A DNA stretch of 55,713 nt. Source: Terriglobales bacterium (lineage in GTDB: Bacteria > Acidobacteriota > Terriglobia > Terriglobales > Acidobacteriaceae). This document shows positions 49,056 through 55,713 of this stretch, piece after piece. The stretch is taken from NCBI GenBank assembly GCA_015655585.1, contig JAATEV010000026.1, positions 1 to 55,713 of the forward strand. Reading direction: 5' to 3'. A program made the position numbers and the translations under genes. The first letter of the stretch is position 1. The number at the start of each line of letters is the position of its first letter. The notes below the pieces were generated by a model. The model was given only the letters and a program-made list of their open reading frames with translations. It ran no database searches and had not been told where the DNA came from.

Positions 49056-49997
49056 TTATGCGCCTACGGGCTCGGCTACCTTGACCTTGACGGGGGTGAG
49101 CCAGTTGTAGCGGTCGGGCTTGAGGCCGTTGACGATGCCGAAGAATTCGTCGTGGAGGGCCTTGGTGATGGGGCCCATGGAGCCGTCGCCGATGAGGATG
49201 CGATCGACGGAGCGGAGATGGGTGACCTCGGCGGCGGTGCCGGTGAAGAATGCCTCGTCGGCGATGTAGAGGAGCTCGCGGGGCAGGGACTGCTCGACGA
49301 CCTCGATGCCGAGCTGTTTGGCCAGGGTGATGATTGAGCTGCGGGTGATGCCGTTGAGCACGGAGTTAGCGAGGGGCGTGGTGTAGAGGACGCCGCCGCG
49401 GACGAGGAAGAGGTTCTCGCCGGAGCCCTCGGAGAGATAGCCGTTGACATCGAGGGCGATGCCTTCGACGTAGCCGTTGATCTCGGCTTCCATGCGGATG
49501 AGCTGCGAGTTCATGTAGTTGGCGCCGGCCTTGGCGAGCGAGGGCATGGTGTTGGGAGCGAGGCGCGACCAGGAGGAGACGCAGACGTCGGCGCCCTCGT
49601 TGCCGTGGACATATTTGCCCCAGGGGAAGTTGGCGACGTAGAGATCGACGGGAGAGGTAAGCGGGTTGACGCCGATCTCGCCGTAGCCGCGGAGAGCGAT
49701 GGGGCGGATGTAGCAGGGAGTGACCCCGTTGGCTTCCACGAGGTCGACGACAGCGGAGCAAAGCTGGTCGAGCGTGTAGGGAAGCGGCATACGGTAGATC
49801 TTGGCGGAGTCCGCGAGGCGAGCCATGTGTTCGGGAAGGCGGAAGACGCCAGCGCCCGAGGGCTGGTTGTAACAGCGGATGCCTTCGAAGACGGAGGAGC
49901 CGTAGTGAACGACGTGCGACATGACGTGAATCTGTGCTTTATCCCACGGAATGAGATTTCCGTTGTGCCAGATATTTTGTGTGGATTGGATGGGCAT
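49056..49997 (-). CDS. ilvE: Branched-chain amino acid aminotransferase
   Basis: A 313-residue fold-type IV PLP enzyme. It has WHNGNLIPWDKAQIHVMSHVVHYGSSVFEGIR at the N-terminus, R98/R103 in the IRPIALRGYGEIGV stretch, and the Schiff-base lysine K156 in MPSLAKAGANYMNS. The EGSGENLFLV and FFTGTAAEV motifs are also present. It makes or degrades Leu, Ile and Val with 2-oxoglutarate. The ATG at 49997 has AGGAG 7 bases upstream. It is monocistronic between a terminator and the divergent PadR gene. The length equals typical bacterial IlvE. Confidence 0.95.
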   Translation of the reverse strand: MPIQSTQNIWHNGNLIPWDKAQIHVMSHVVHYGSSVFEGIRCYNQPSGAGVFRLPEHMARLADSAKIYRMPLPYTLDQLCSAVVDLVEANGVTPCYIRPIALRGYGEIGVNPLTSPVDLYVANFPWGKYVHGNEGADVCVSSWSRLAPNTMPSLAKAGANYMNSQLIRMEAEINGYVEGIALDVNGYLSEGSGENLFLVRGGVLYTTPLANSVLNGITRSSIITLAKQLGIEVVEQSLPRELLYIADEAFFTGTAAEVTHLRSVDRILIGDGSMGPITKALHDEFFGIVNGLKPDRYNWLTPVKVKVAEPVGA

Positions 49998-50100
49998 TGG
50001 TCTCTCCTGCGATAAGGGTAATTATAGCTCCGGGCCGGGGATTGAGAGGCCATGCGGTTGTTGCATGAGGTGATGCAAGGAAGGATTTCCGAGGTTTGGG

Positions 50101-50129
50101 TTGACATTCTACCCATGTGGGCGGATACT
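50101..50129 (+). promoter_or_regulatory. Sigma-70-type promoter implying a leaderless padR transcript
   Basis: TTGACA (50101-50106) and GATACT (50124-50129) are spaced 17 bases. The start ATG at 50138 is only 8 bases after the -10 end, so transcription should start at or next to the start codon. The partly palindromic ACCCATGTGGG inside the spacer and GTGGG/TACCC repeats nearby are plausible PadR autoregulatory operators. Confidence 0.6.
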
Positions 50130-50137
50130 TGGGTCGA

Positions 50138-50503
50138 ATGGCTACCCAAGAGGATAACCGGATTGCACTGTTGCAGGGAACGCTGGACCTGCTGATTCTG
50201 AAGACGCTGGCGCTGGGCCCATGTCATGGGCAGGGGGTGGCGCGTCTGATTCAACGTCAGTCGGAGGAGGTGTTCTTTGTCGATCATGGATCGCTGTATG
50301 TGGCGCTTCAGAGGCTGGAGGACAAGAGATGGATTCGGGCGGAGTGGGGCGTGAGCGAGAACAACCGTAAGGCGCGGTTTTATACGTTGACGGCGAAGGG
50401 CAGGGAGCAGCTTATCGAGAAGACCAGCGAGTGGAGGCGGCTCTCGCGTGCCATGGGGCTGGTTCTGGATGGGAATAAAGGGCCGCAGGAGACGGAGGCG
50501 TAA
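50138..50503 (+). CDS. PadR-family transcriptional regulator
   Basis: A 121-residue winged-helix protein with the PadR core LLQGTLDLLILKTLALGPCHGQGVARLI, the wing region VDHGSLYVALQRLEDKRWIRAEWG and ARFYTLTAKGREQL. I chose ATG 50138 over GTG 50117 because the promoter -10 box overlaps the earlier position, which would make the shorter form leaderless. It stops immediately before the permease start (TAAATG). PadR/ADOP pairs are common in Acidobacteria, and the regulator probably represses the pair in response to an unknown ligand. Confidence 0.88.
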   Translation: MATQEDNRIALLQGTLDLLILKTLALGPCHGQGVARLIQRQSEEVFFVDHGSLYVALQRLEDKRWIRAEWGVSENNRKARFYTLTAKGREQLIEKTSEWRRLSRAMGLVLDGNKGPQETEA

Positions 50504-53155
50504 ATGTTCCGGCGCAGGCGCAGTGCGGAAGACTTTGCGGAGGAGATCAGGTCGCATCTTGAGCTCGAAGCAGACGAGTTGAAGCGCGAGGGCCTGGGCG
50601 AAAACGAGGCGCAGCGGAAGGCCCGACTTGAGTTTGGGAGTGTTCGCGCGGCGCAGGAGCGGTTCTACCTGCGGGATCGATGGGTATGGCTGGATAAACT
50701 GCTGCGGGACCTGCGGTTTGGCCTGCGTTCGATGCGGCAGAGCCCTGTGTTTGCTTTGACGGCGATTGGGATGCTGGCGCTTGGAGTGGGCGCGAATACT
50801 GCGGTGTTCAGCGTGATGAACGCGGTGCTGCTGCGGTCGCTGCCGGTGGCCGATCCGCAACGGGTGGTGAATCTGCGGACTTCGAGAGCGCCGGATCGGG
50901 TGGACAGGATCAATGACGGAGATATGTTTTCGTATCCGGTGTATGAGGCGCTGCGCGAGCAGAAGGATGCGTTGAGCGAGGTGATCGCGGTTGGAATGCT
51001 TTCGGCCGACAAGGTGAATGTGAGGGTGGGGGGAGAGCCGGAGGAGGCTGAGGCCGATATGGTGAGCGGCAACTTCTTCAGCGGGCTTGGGGTGAAGCTG
51101 GCGCGGGGACGCGGATTTACTGCGAAGGATGAGAGCGATCATGCGCAGGTGATGGTGATTAGCTACAAGTACTGGACGCGACGGTTTATGCGCGATCCGG
51201 GAGTGGTGGGGAAGACGATCTATGTAAAGGGGGTTCCTTTTGCGGTCATCGGGGTGGCGGCGGAGGGATTTGAGGGGACCGATCCGGGGCAGTCGCTGGA
51301 CTTCTGGATTCCGCTGCAGGGCCGAGGTGAGTTCAATGTGCTGGGGCGTCCGGCGAAGGATGGAAGCGCGATGTATCTCGCGGACTCGAAGTGGTGGTGT
51401 CTGCGGCTGATGGGGCGGCTGGCTCCGGGGGTGAGCCGCGAGCAGGCGATTGCGCGTTTGCAGAAGGTATTTCAGACGGCGGCTTATGTTGGGCTGGGTG
51501 GTCCGATGAAGGGGGAGCGACTGCCGGTATTGAGCTTTGTCGATGCGAAGAACTTTCCTGGTTACGAGGAGCAGGCGGGATCGCCGTTGCAGGTGCTGAT
51601 GGTGATGGTGAGCCTGGTGCTGCTGATCGCGGTGACAAATGTGGTGATGTTGCTGATGGCTCGGAACGCTACACGGCAGCGGGAGTTTTCGCTGCGGCTG
51701 GCGTTGGGTGCGCGGCGGGGTGAGCTGTTGCGGCAGTTGCTGGTGGAGAGCGCGCTGCTGGTGACGGCAGGAGGGTTGCTGGCGTGGGGTTTTGCGGAGG
51801 TGGCGACGCGGGTGCTGGGGCGTTGGGCGCAGATTGAGTCGAGCCTGGCCCCTGATGGTGTGGTGCTCGGTGTGACGCTGGGCGTGTTGGCGCTGGTGGC
51901 GGTGTTGTTTGGCGTGTTGCCATTTCGGGTTGCGATTGCGGGCGGTGCGGAGATGGCTTTGAAGACGCAGTCTTCCACGTCGAATGCACATGCCGGGAGG
52001 ACGCGGTTTGGGAGGATCGCGGTGGCGTTGCAGATGGCTCTGTGTGTGGTGTTGCTGGTCAGCGGCGGGTTGCTGGCTCGGACGCTGTGGAATCTGGAGA
52101 AGATTCCGCTGGGGATGCAGACGGATGGGCTGGTGGTGTTTGGGCTGAATCCGCAGAAAGTCCATACGGAGGCGGAGCTGGTGCAGTTTTATCAGGAACT
52201 GCAACGGCGGTTACGTGTGTTGCCGGGAGTGGAGTCGGTGACCGTAATGCAGAATAGGGTTGGGTCGTTGTGGTCGAACAACTCGAATGTGATGGTGGAC
52301 GGCAAAAACCCTGATCTGGGTAAAAGGCAACCGACGATTGTCCGCAATAACGATGTGGGGCCGGACTTTTTTCATACGCTCGGCGTGCCAGTGCTGCTTG
52401 GACGCGAGTTTATAGATGCGGATACGGCAACGTCGCCAAAGGTTGCGGTTGTGAATGAACTGTTCGTGCAGACGTTTCTGCAGAAGCAGGACCCTTTAGG
52501 GCATCGTATGAACGACATGGTGATTGTGGGTGTGGTGAAAAATCATAAATACGCCAATGTGAATGAAGATCCGATGCCGATGGCCTGGGAGGACTATGCG
52601 CAGATGAAGGCTGAGGGGGCGATGAATGTGGAGATGAGGGTGAGGGGAGATGCTCTGGCGATGCTTCCTATGGTTCAGAAGATAGTGGCGCAGATAGACC
52701 CCGATTTGCCGTTGATTAAGCCCATGCTGCAGAGGGCCCAATTCGAGGAGACGATCTCGCAGCAGATTCTGTTTGCGCGGCTGGGTGAGTTCTTTGGGTT
52801 GTTAGCAGTGGCGCTGGTGGCGACGGGGCTTTATGGAACGCTGGCGTATCGCGTGAATATGCGGACAGCGGAGATTGGCCTGCGGATGGCTGTGGGAGCG
52901 AAGCGCGAGCAGGTGGTGTGGATGATTCTGAAGGACAGCCTGCTGCTGACTGCTGTCGGTATTGCGGTGGGAATACCTTTGGCGATGCTGGCGGGGCGTT
53001 CGCTCGCTTCGGTGTTGTATGGGGTAAAGCCGCTGGACTGGGTGAGTTATGCGCTGGCGGTTGCGGGGATGGTGGTGGTTGCGCTGGCGGCGAGTGCGAT
53101 CCCGGCACGTCGAGCGGCGAGCGTGAATCCTTTGGTGGCGCTGCATACGGACTGA
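50504..53155 (+). CDS. ABC transporter permease of the acidobacterial duplicated orphan type (ADOP)
   Basis: An 883-residue protein. An N-terminal soluble prefix (RSAEDFAEEIRSHLELEADELKREGLG) is followed by two MacB-type periplasmic core domains and two FtsX-like four-helix permease modules. Both modules show ESALLVTAGG or DSLLLTAVG with the RRGELLRQLL and AKREQVVWMIL elements. No ATP-binding subunit is encoded next to it, hence orphan. The closing IPARRAASVNPLVALHTD is typical of MacB-like permeases. It may act as a mechanotransmitter or sensor in the envelope. It directly abuts padR and is followed by a hairpin. Confidence 0.9.
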   Translation: MFRRRRSAEDFAEEIRSHLELEADELKREGLGENEAQRKARLEFGSVRAAQERFYLRDRWVWLDKLLRDLRFGLRSMRQSPVFALTAIGMLALGVGANTAVFSVMNAVLLRSLPVADPQRVVNLRTSRAPDRVDRINDGDMFSYPVYEALREQKDALSEVIAVGMLSADKVNVRVGGEPEEAEADMVSGNFFSGLGVKLARGRGFTAKDESDHAQVMVISYKYWTRRFMRDPGVVGKTIYVKGVPFAVIGVAAEGFEGTDPGQSLDFWIPLQGRGEFNVLGRPAKDGSAMYLADSKWWCLRLMGRLAPGVSREQAIARLQKVFQTAAYVGLGGPMKGERLPVLSFVDAKNFPGYEEQAGSPLQVLMVMVSLVLLIAVTNVVMLLMARNATRQREFSLRLALGARRGELLRQLLVESALLVTAGGLLAWGFAEVATRVLGRWAQIESSLAPDGVVLGVTLGVLALVAVLFGVLPFRVAIAGGAEMALKTQSSTSNAHAGRTRFGRIAVALQMALCVVLLVSGGLLARTLWNLEKIPLGMQTDGLVVFGLNPQKVHTEAELVQFYQELQRRLRVLPGVESVTVMQNRVGSLWSNNSNVMVDGKNPDLGKRQPTIVRNNDVGPDFFHTLGVPVLLGREFIDADTATSPKVAVVNELFVQTFLQKQDPLGHRMNDMVIVGVVKNHKYANVNEDPMPMAWEDYAQMKAEGAMNVEMRVRGDALAMLPMVQKIVAQIDPDLPLIKPMLQRAQFEETISQQILFARLGEFFGLLAVALVATGLYGTLAYRVNMRTAEIGLRMAVGAKREQVVWMILKDSLLLTAVGIAVGIPLAMLAGRSLASVLYGVKPLDWVSYALAVAGMVVVALAASAIPARRAASVNPLVALHTD

Positions 53156-53165
53156 GTATCGGGGT

Positions 53166-53212
53166 GAAGGAGGAACAGGAGTAGGGTGATTTACGCCTGC
53201 TCCTCCTTTGCG
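53166..53212 (+). terminator. Hairpin after the ADOP gene
   Basis: AAGGAGGAACAG and CTGCTCCTCCTT (about 53167-53178 and 53201-53212) are complementary except at one position. The T run is short, and the hairpin lies between convergent genes. It probably terminates the ADOP transcript. Confidence 0.6.
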
Positions 53213-53217
53213 GGTGT

Positions 53218-53697
53218 TCAGTCGGCGATGCCGGGGTTGGGGGCGTCGATGCCGAGAGCGGTGGCTAGTGAGATGAGGTGGTCCTGCTCCTGCATGAGGA
53301 TCTCGCGGATGGACTCGCCGATGGCGAACTCGTTGAGCTCGTCGCATTGCTTGATGCGGCGTCGGTATTGAGCGATGGTCTCTTTCTCGTTTTCGAGGTC
53401 GAAGCGGAGCATGTCTTCGGCTTTTTCGCTGGTTTTGACGGGCTTGGGCGTGACGGAAGGCATTCCGCCGAGGTAGTCGATGTGATTGGCGACGGCGATG
53501 GCGTGGGCCAGTTCTTCGGTGGCGTGGACGGCTAGCTCGGCGGCGATGTTCATATATTGCGCGCCCTTGAGGACCTGGGAATAGTTGACGTAGGCGATGA
53601 TGGCCTGATATTCGCGGGAGAGATCTTCGTTGAGAAGATCGATGAGCTTTTTGCGTGTGATGGACGATGTAGAGGTGCTGGTGCTTTTGTTCGGCAT
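53218..53697 (-). CDS. Ferritin-like (bacterioferritin/Dps-like) diiron protein
   Basis: The start at ATG 53697 has GGAGAGGG upstream and gives 159 residues; the longer frame reading back to 54504 lies opposite marC. A flexible Ser/Thr-rich N-terminus (residues 2-13) is followed by a four-helix bundle with the two ExxH metal motifs E62-H65 (EELAH) and E137-H140 (EQDH), plus E29 and E104/E106 as likely ligands. It probably stores or oxidises iron, or protects DNA, as Dps and bacterioferritin do. I cannot separate those subfamilies. It is divergent from marC with about 100 bases between. Confidence 0.85.
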   Translation of the reverse strand: MPNKSTSTSTSSITRKKLIDLLNEDLSREYQAIIAYVNYSQVLKGAQYMNIAAELAVHATEELAHAIAVANHIDYLGGMPSVTPKPVKTSEKAEDMLRFDLENEKETIAQYRRRIKQCDELNEFAIGESIREILMQEQDHLISLATALGIDAPNPGIAD

Positions 53698-53796
53698 GTC
53701 TTTCCCTCTCCGGCTTGCTTCGGATGTTGGTTCCGAAGGGTGAGATGCAGGATAGGCGGACGGCGTTTGTGAGGCGCGGCGTGGGAGAATGAGAGT

Positions 53797-54477
53797 GTGA
53801 TCGTCGATGCGCATTCGATGAGCTTTGCGGTGCTGGGGAGATCGGCTTATGTGCGGTTCTCTCTGCTGGCTTTGAGCTCGATCTTCTTTCTGGTCGATCC
53901 GTTTGCCGCGCTGCCTACGTTTCTTGCCGTGACGGCAGGGGCGGATAAGCTGCGGCAAAGGACGATGGCCAGGAAGGCTTCGCTGACGGCCCTGGTGGTG
54001 TTGAGCGCGTTTGCGCTGGGTGGGCAGTACATCTTCAGGATGTTCGGGATTACGCTGCCGGCCTTTGAGATTGCGGGCGGGATCATTCTGCTGCTGATCG
54101 GCTTGGACATGTTGGAGGCGAAGCGGTCGCCTACGCAGGAGTCGCGCGAAGAGACGACGGAGGCGGCGCAGAAGGAAGATGCGGGGATTGTGCCGCTGGG
54201 GATTCCGATGCTGGCGGGGCCGGGATCGATTACGAGCGTGATGGTGCTGGTGGGGCAGGCGCAGACGGAGTGGCAGATGATTGCGATTCTGGCGTCGATC
54301 GCGATTACGGCGGGGATCTGCTACCTGGTGCTGGGGAACTCGGACAGGGTGGCCGGGGCTATGGGGGAGACCGGGGTAAGGATCCTGGTGAGGATCATGG
54401 GGCTGCTGCTGGTGGCGCTGGCGGTGCAGTACTTCGTCAACGGGCTGGTGGATCTGGGGATTATTGCGAAGCCTTAG
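53797..54477 (+). CDS. MarC/YchE-family membrane protein
   Basis: A 226-residue inner-membrane protein with six predicted helices. It has the family landmarks SSIFFLVDPFAALPTFLAVT near the N-terminus and GIPMLAGPGSITSVMVL in the middle, separated by a charged loop. It starts at GTG 53797 after GGGAGAATGAGA. MarC proteins are of uncertain function; an amino acid efflux role has been suggested for some. It is followed by a hairpin-rich non-coding element and then the rRNA promoters. Confidence 0.9.
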   Translation: MIVDAHSMSFAVLGRSAYVRFSLLALSSIFFLVDPFAALPTFLAVTAGADKLRQRTMARKASLTALVVLSAFALGGQYIFRMFGITLPAFEIAGGIILLLIGLDMLEAKRSPTQESREETTEAAQKEDAGIVPLGIPMLAGPGSITSVMVLVGQAQTEWQMIAILASIAITAGICYLVLGNSDRVAGAMGETGVRILVRIMGLLLVALAVQYFVNGLVDLGIIAKP

Positions 54478-54483
54478 AAGATA

Positions 54484-54695
54484 GTGGCCTGCCTGCCGGG
54501 CCACTGCGTGTGGGGCGGTATATACCGCACGAAGGCAGTTCTATCCCCTTAGGCCTGGCCGTTGACCGGGGACTATATCCCTCCGAACAATGTGAGGCCC
54601 CATAGTGATTGATCCTGCCCGGGGAGGTATGCACCTCGAAAAGCGGGCATTTCGCGTGTAGCAGGTCGTCCGTAAGGACATGTTTTTGAGTTTTT
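54484..54695 (+). ncRNA. Hairpin-dense element, candidate structured RNA
   Basis: This ~210-base stretch between marC and the rRNA promoters has a possible closing stem, GGCCTGC (54486-54492) with GCAGGTC (54661-54667). Inside are three arms. GTG+GCGGT pairs with ACCGCAC (54508-54530, containing a perfect 14-base palindrome). CTAT..GGCCT pairs with AGGCC..ATAG (54541-54605). GCCCG..GAGGT pairs with ACCTC..CGGGC (54617-54648). A GTCCGTAAGGAC hairpin with two T5 runs (54668-54695) could terminate it. A competing hairpin GTGGCC/GGCCAC (54484-54504) exists. No known family was recognised. Confidence 0.4.
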
Positions 54696-54793
54696 GTTGG
54701 TGTGACGCAGAAATCTGCGATTTTTTTAACCGCGTCTTTATTGGGTTAAAGGAAGTTTTCTACAGAAAGACAGGATTATTAACAGGCTGGGGC

Positions 54794-54822
54794 TTGCACG
54801 GAGTGGGGGGCACTGCTATTCT
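54794..54822 (+). promoter_or_regulatory. rRNA promoter P1
   Basis: TTGCAC (54794-54799), a 17-base spacer, and TATTCT (54817-54822), upstream of the 16S gene. It shares TTGCACGGA with P2, as tandem rRNA promoters often do. Confidence 0.65.
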
Positions 54823-54876
54823 CAGGAAGTCGCAAAGAGGTAACGAGCAAGAAACGAAGTGAAGCAAAGAAAAAGC

Positions 54877-54905
54877 TTGCACGGAAACGAAAAGCAAGAT
54901 ACTCT
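54877..54905 (+). promoter_or_regulatory. rRNA promoter P2
   Basis: TTGCAC (54877-54882), a 17-base spacer, and TACTCT (54900-54905), 83 bases after P1. Confidence 0.6.
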
Positions 54906-55182
54906 AAGTGAGTTGCAAAGAAACAATGCTTCTCACCTTGGCTTGAAGTAAGGGGCCGCTAAATAAGGTTGATGGAGCGCAGTCCAAGCGTTTGATATCG
55001 GTTTAGAGCCTAAAGGGCCTACCGGAAATCCAAACCCAAGTAACTGCTAGTGAATTTTAGGAGCTTAGTGCTCCGCGCTCGAAATTAGAGCGTTACGGTG
55101 TTTTGAGATTTTGTGCTGTGCGAACGATGTCAGCAACTTTCTTTGCCTTGAGATTGAGTCTCGAAGGTAAAGAAAACAAAAG

Positions 55183-55211
55183 TTGACAAGATGATCGAAG
55201 GTTGATAATCT
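55183..55211 (+). promoter_or_regulatory. rRNA promoter P3
   Basis: A perfect TTGACA (55183-55188), a 17-base spacer, and TAATCT (55206-55211), the strongest consensus of the three, about 330 bases before the 16S gene. Confidence 0.65.
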
Positions 55212-55392
55212 TAGAAAGTTCGCTAAAACGTCGGTAGCCGCTGACGAGCTTCGAGAAAGGATGATGTTTAGTCCTGCGAAGATAGAAATAAGCGGTAAAT
55301 GAGGCGAAATCAGCGCATTAAGTTCGAGGACAAGATCTGGCTTTGCCGATCAGTCCTTGATCCAAAACTGCCCGCTAAGGCGGATGCAGTCA

Positions 55393-55405
55393 GGATCTTT
55401 GACAA
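55393..55405 (+). promoter_or_regulatory. boxA-like antitermination element
   Basis: GGATCTTTGACAAC near 55393-55405 resembles the rRNA leader boxA (TGYTCTTTRAAA-like) bound by NusB/S10. It lies between the last promoter and the 16S 5' end, where boxA is expected. Confidence 0.5.
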
Positions 55406-55544
55406 CATGGTTGAACGTGCCAGTCGTGAGATGATACGAAATTTGGTTTAGTCATTCTCACTAGTTATATCCTTCGCTCCTTTCGAGCGAGCGAAGGCGC
55501 ACGATCCATCCCGACCCCTGTCGATGGATGGCGTGCAAACCAAG

Positions 55545-55713
<169 letters not shown>

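Noticed and set aside
49511..52204. An 897-codon minus-strand open frame overlapping ilvE, padR and the permease
   Set aside because: Its composition is dominated by Arg, His, Pro and Gln, as expected from the antisense of high-GC genes, and the plus-strand ADOP and PadR genes and minus-strand IlvE in another frame have clear family motifs.
53218..54504. The full 428-codon minus-strand frame as one protein with a ferritin-like C-terminus
   Set aside because: The upstream part is antisense to marC, while the ATG at 53697 has a strong ribosome binding site directly before the ferritin-like domain.
54484..54695. Assignment of the hairpin-rich element to 6S RNA
   Set aside because: The length is similar, but it has extra strong hairpin arms next to the closing stem and lacks a recognisable central bubble; kept only as an unnamed candidate.

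Overview
The window looks like chromosome from an acidobacterium of the Terriglobia (Edaphobacter/Granulicella/Terriglobus-like). The pointers are a PadR regulator next to a duplicated-domain orphan permease of the acidobacterial ADOP type, He_PIG-repeat surface proteins, an XrtA-type exosortase/exopolysaccharide (EPS) locus, and high GC. The last 170 bases are the start of a 16S rRNA gene. This assignment is an inference from gene content, since no database search was possible.

Layout. 1-1802: a truncated type III polyketide synthase and a secreted TPR-like protein, both on the minus strand. 1803-2631: a non-coding stretch holding a sigma-54-like promoter, a run of hairpins, a strong intrinsic terminator (together a candidate small RNA) and several repeats. 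2632-27332: sugar-nucleotide, glycosyltransferase and flippase/polymerase genes. They comprise a UDP-HexNAc 4-epimerase and 6-dehydrogenase (divergent), two tandem parallel beta-helix proteins, and a glycosyltransferase arsenal in several operons. The largest operon runs on the minus strand from 23253 to 15136 (Wzx flippase, GT4, GT2, acyltransferase, VOC protein, deacetylase, GT4, GT4). 27354-31399 (minus): exosortase, EpsI and a TPR lipoprotein. 31982-38818 (plus): the export and control operon (Wza-like exporter, outer-membrane barrel, Wzz, XrtA-associated ATPase, tyrosine autokinase, initiating sugar transferase). 38874-42391: two divergent sigma-54 activators, one with a degenerate receiver and one with none, plus a small conserved protein. 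42988-47206: TolC-like and alginate-export-like outer-membrane proteins and a Tat-exported oxalate decarboxylase. 47284-54477: housekeeping and accessory genes (APC permease, ilvE, PadR/ADOP, ferritin-like, MarC). 54478-55713: a hairpin-rich non-coding element, three tandem rRNA promoters, a boxA-like site and the 16S 5' end.

How it fits together. The locus encodes a nearly complete Wzx/Wzy-type EPS pathway: UDP-GlcNAc-derived uronate precursors, an initiating phosphoglycosyltransferase, about nine glycosyltransferases, flippase, polymerase, chain-length control, and Wza-type export coupled to an exosortase. The most interesting signal is regulatory. A 26-base element with sigma-54 GG-N10-GC architecture occurs twice, 23/26 identical. 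One copy lies upstream of the export operon, with a perfect 20-base palindrome about 140 bp upstream of it. The other lies upstream of a non-coding, four-hairpin, terminator-ended segment near the window start. Two sigma-54 activators sit in the same locus. Together these suggest an EPS regulon with its own sigma-54-driven small RNA.
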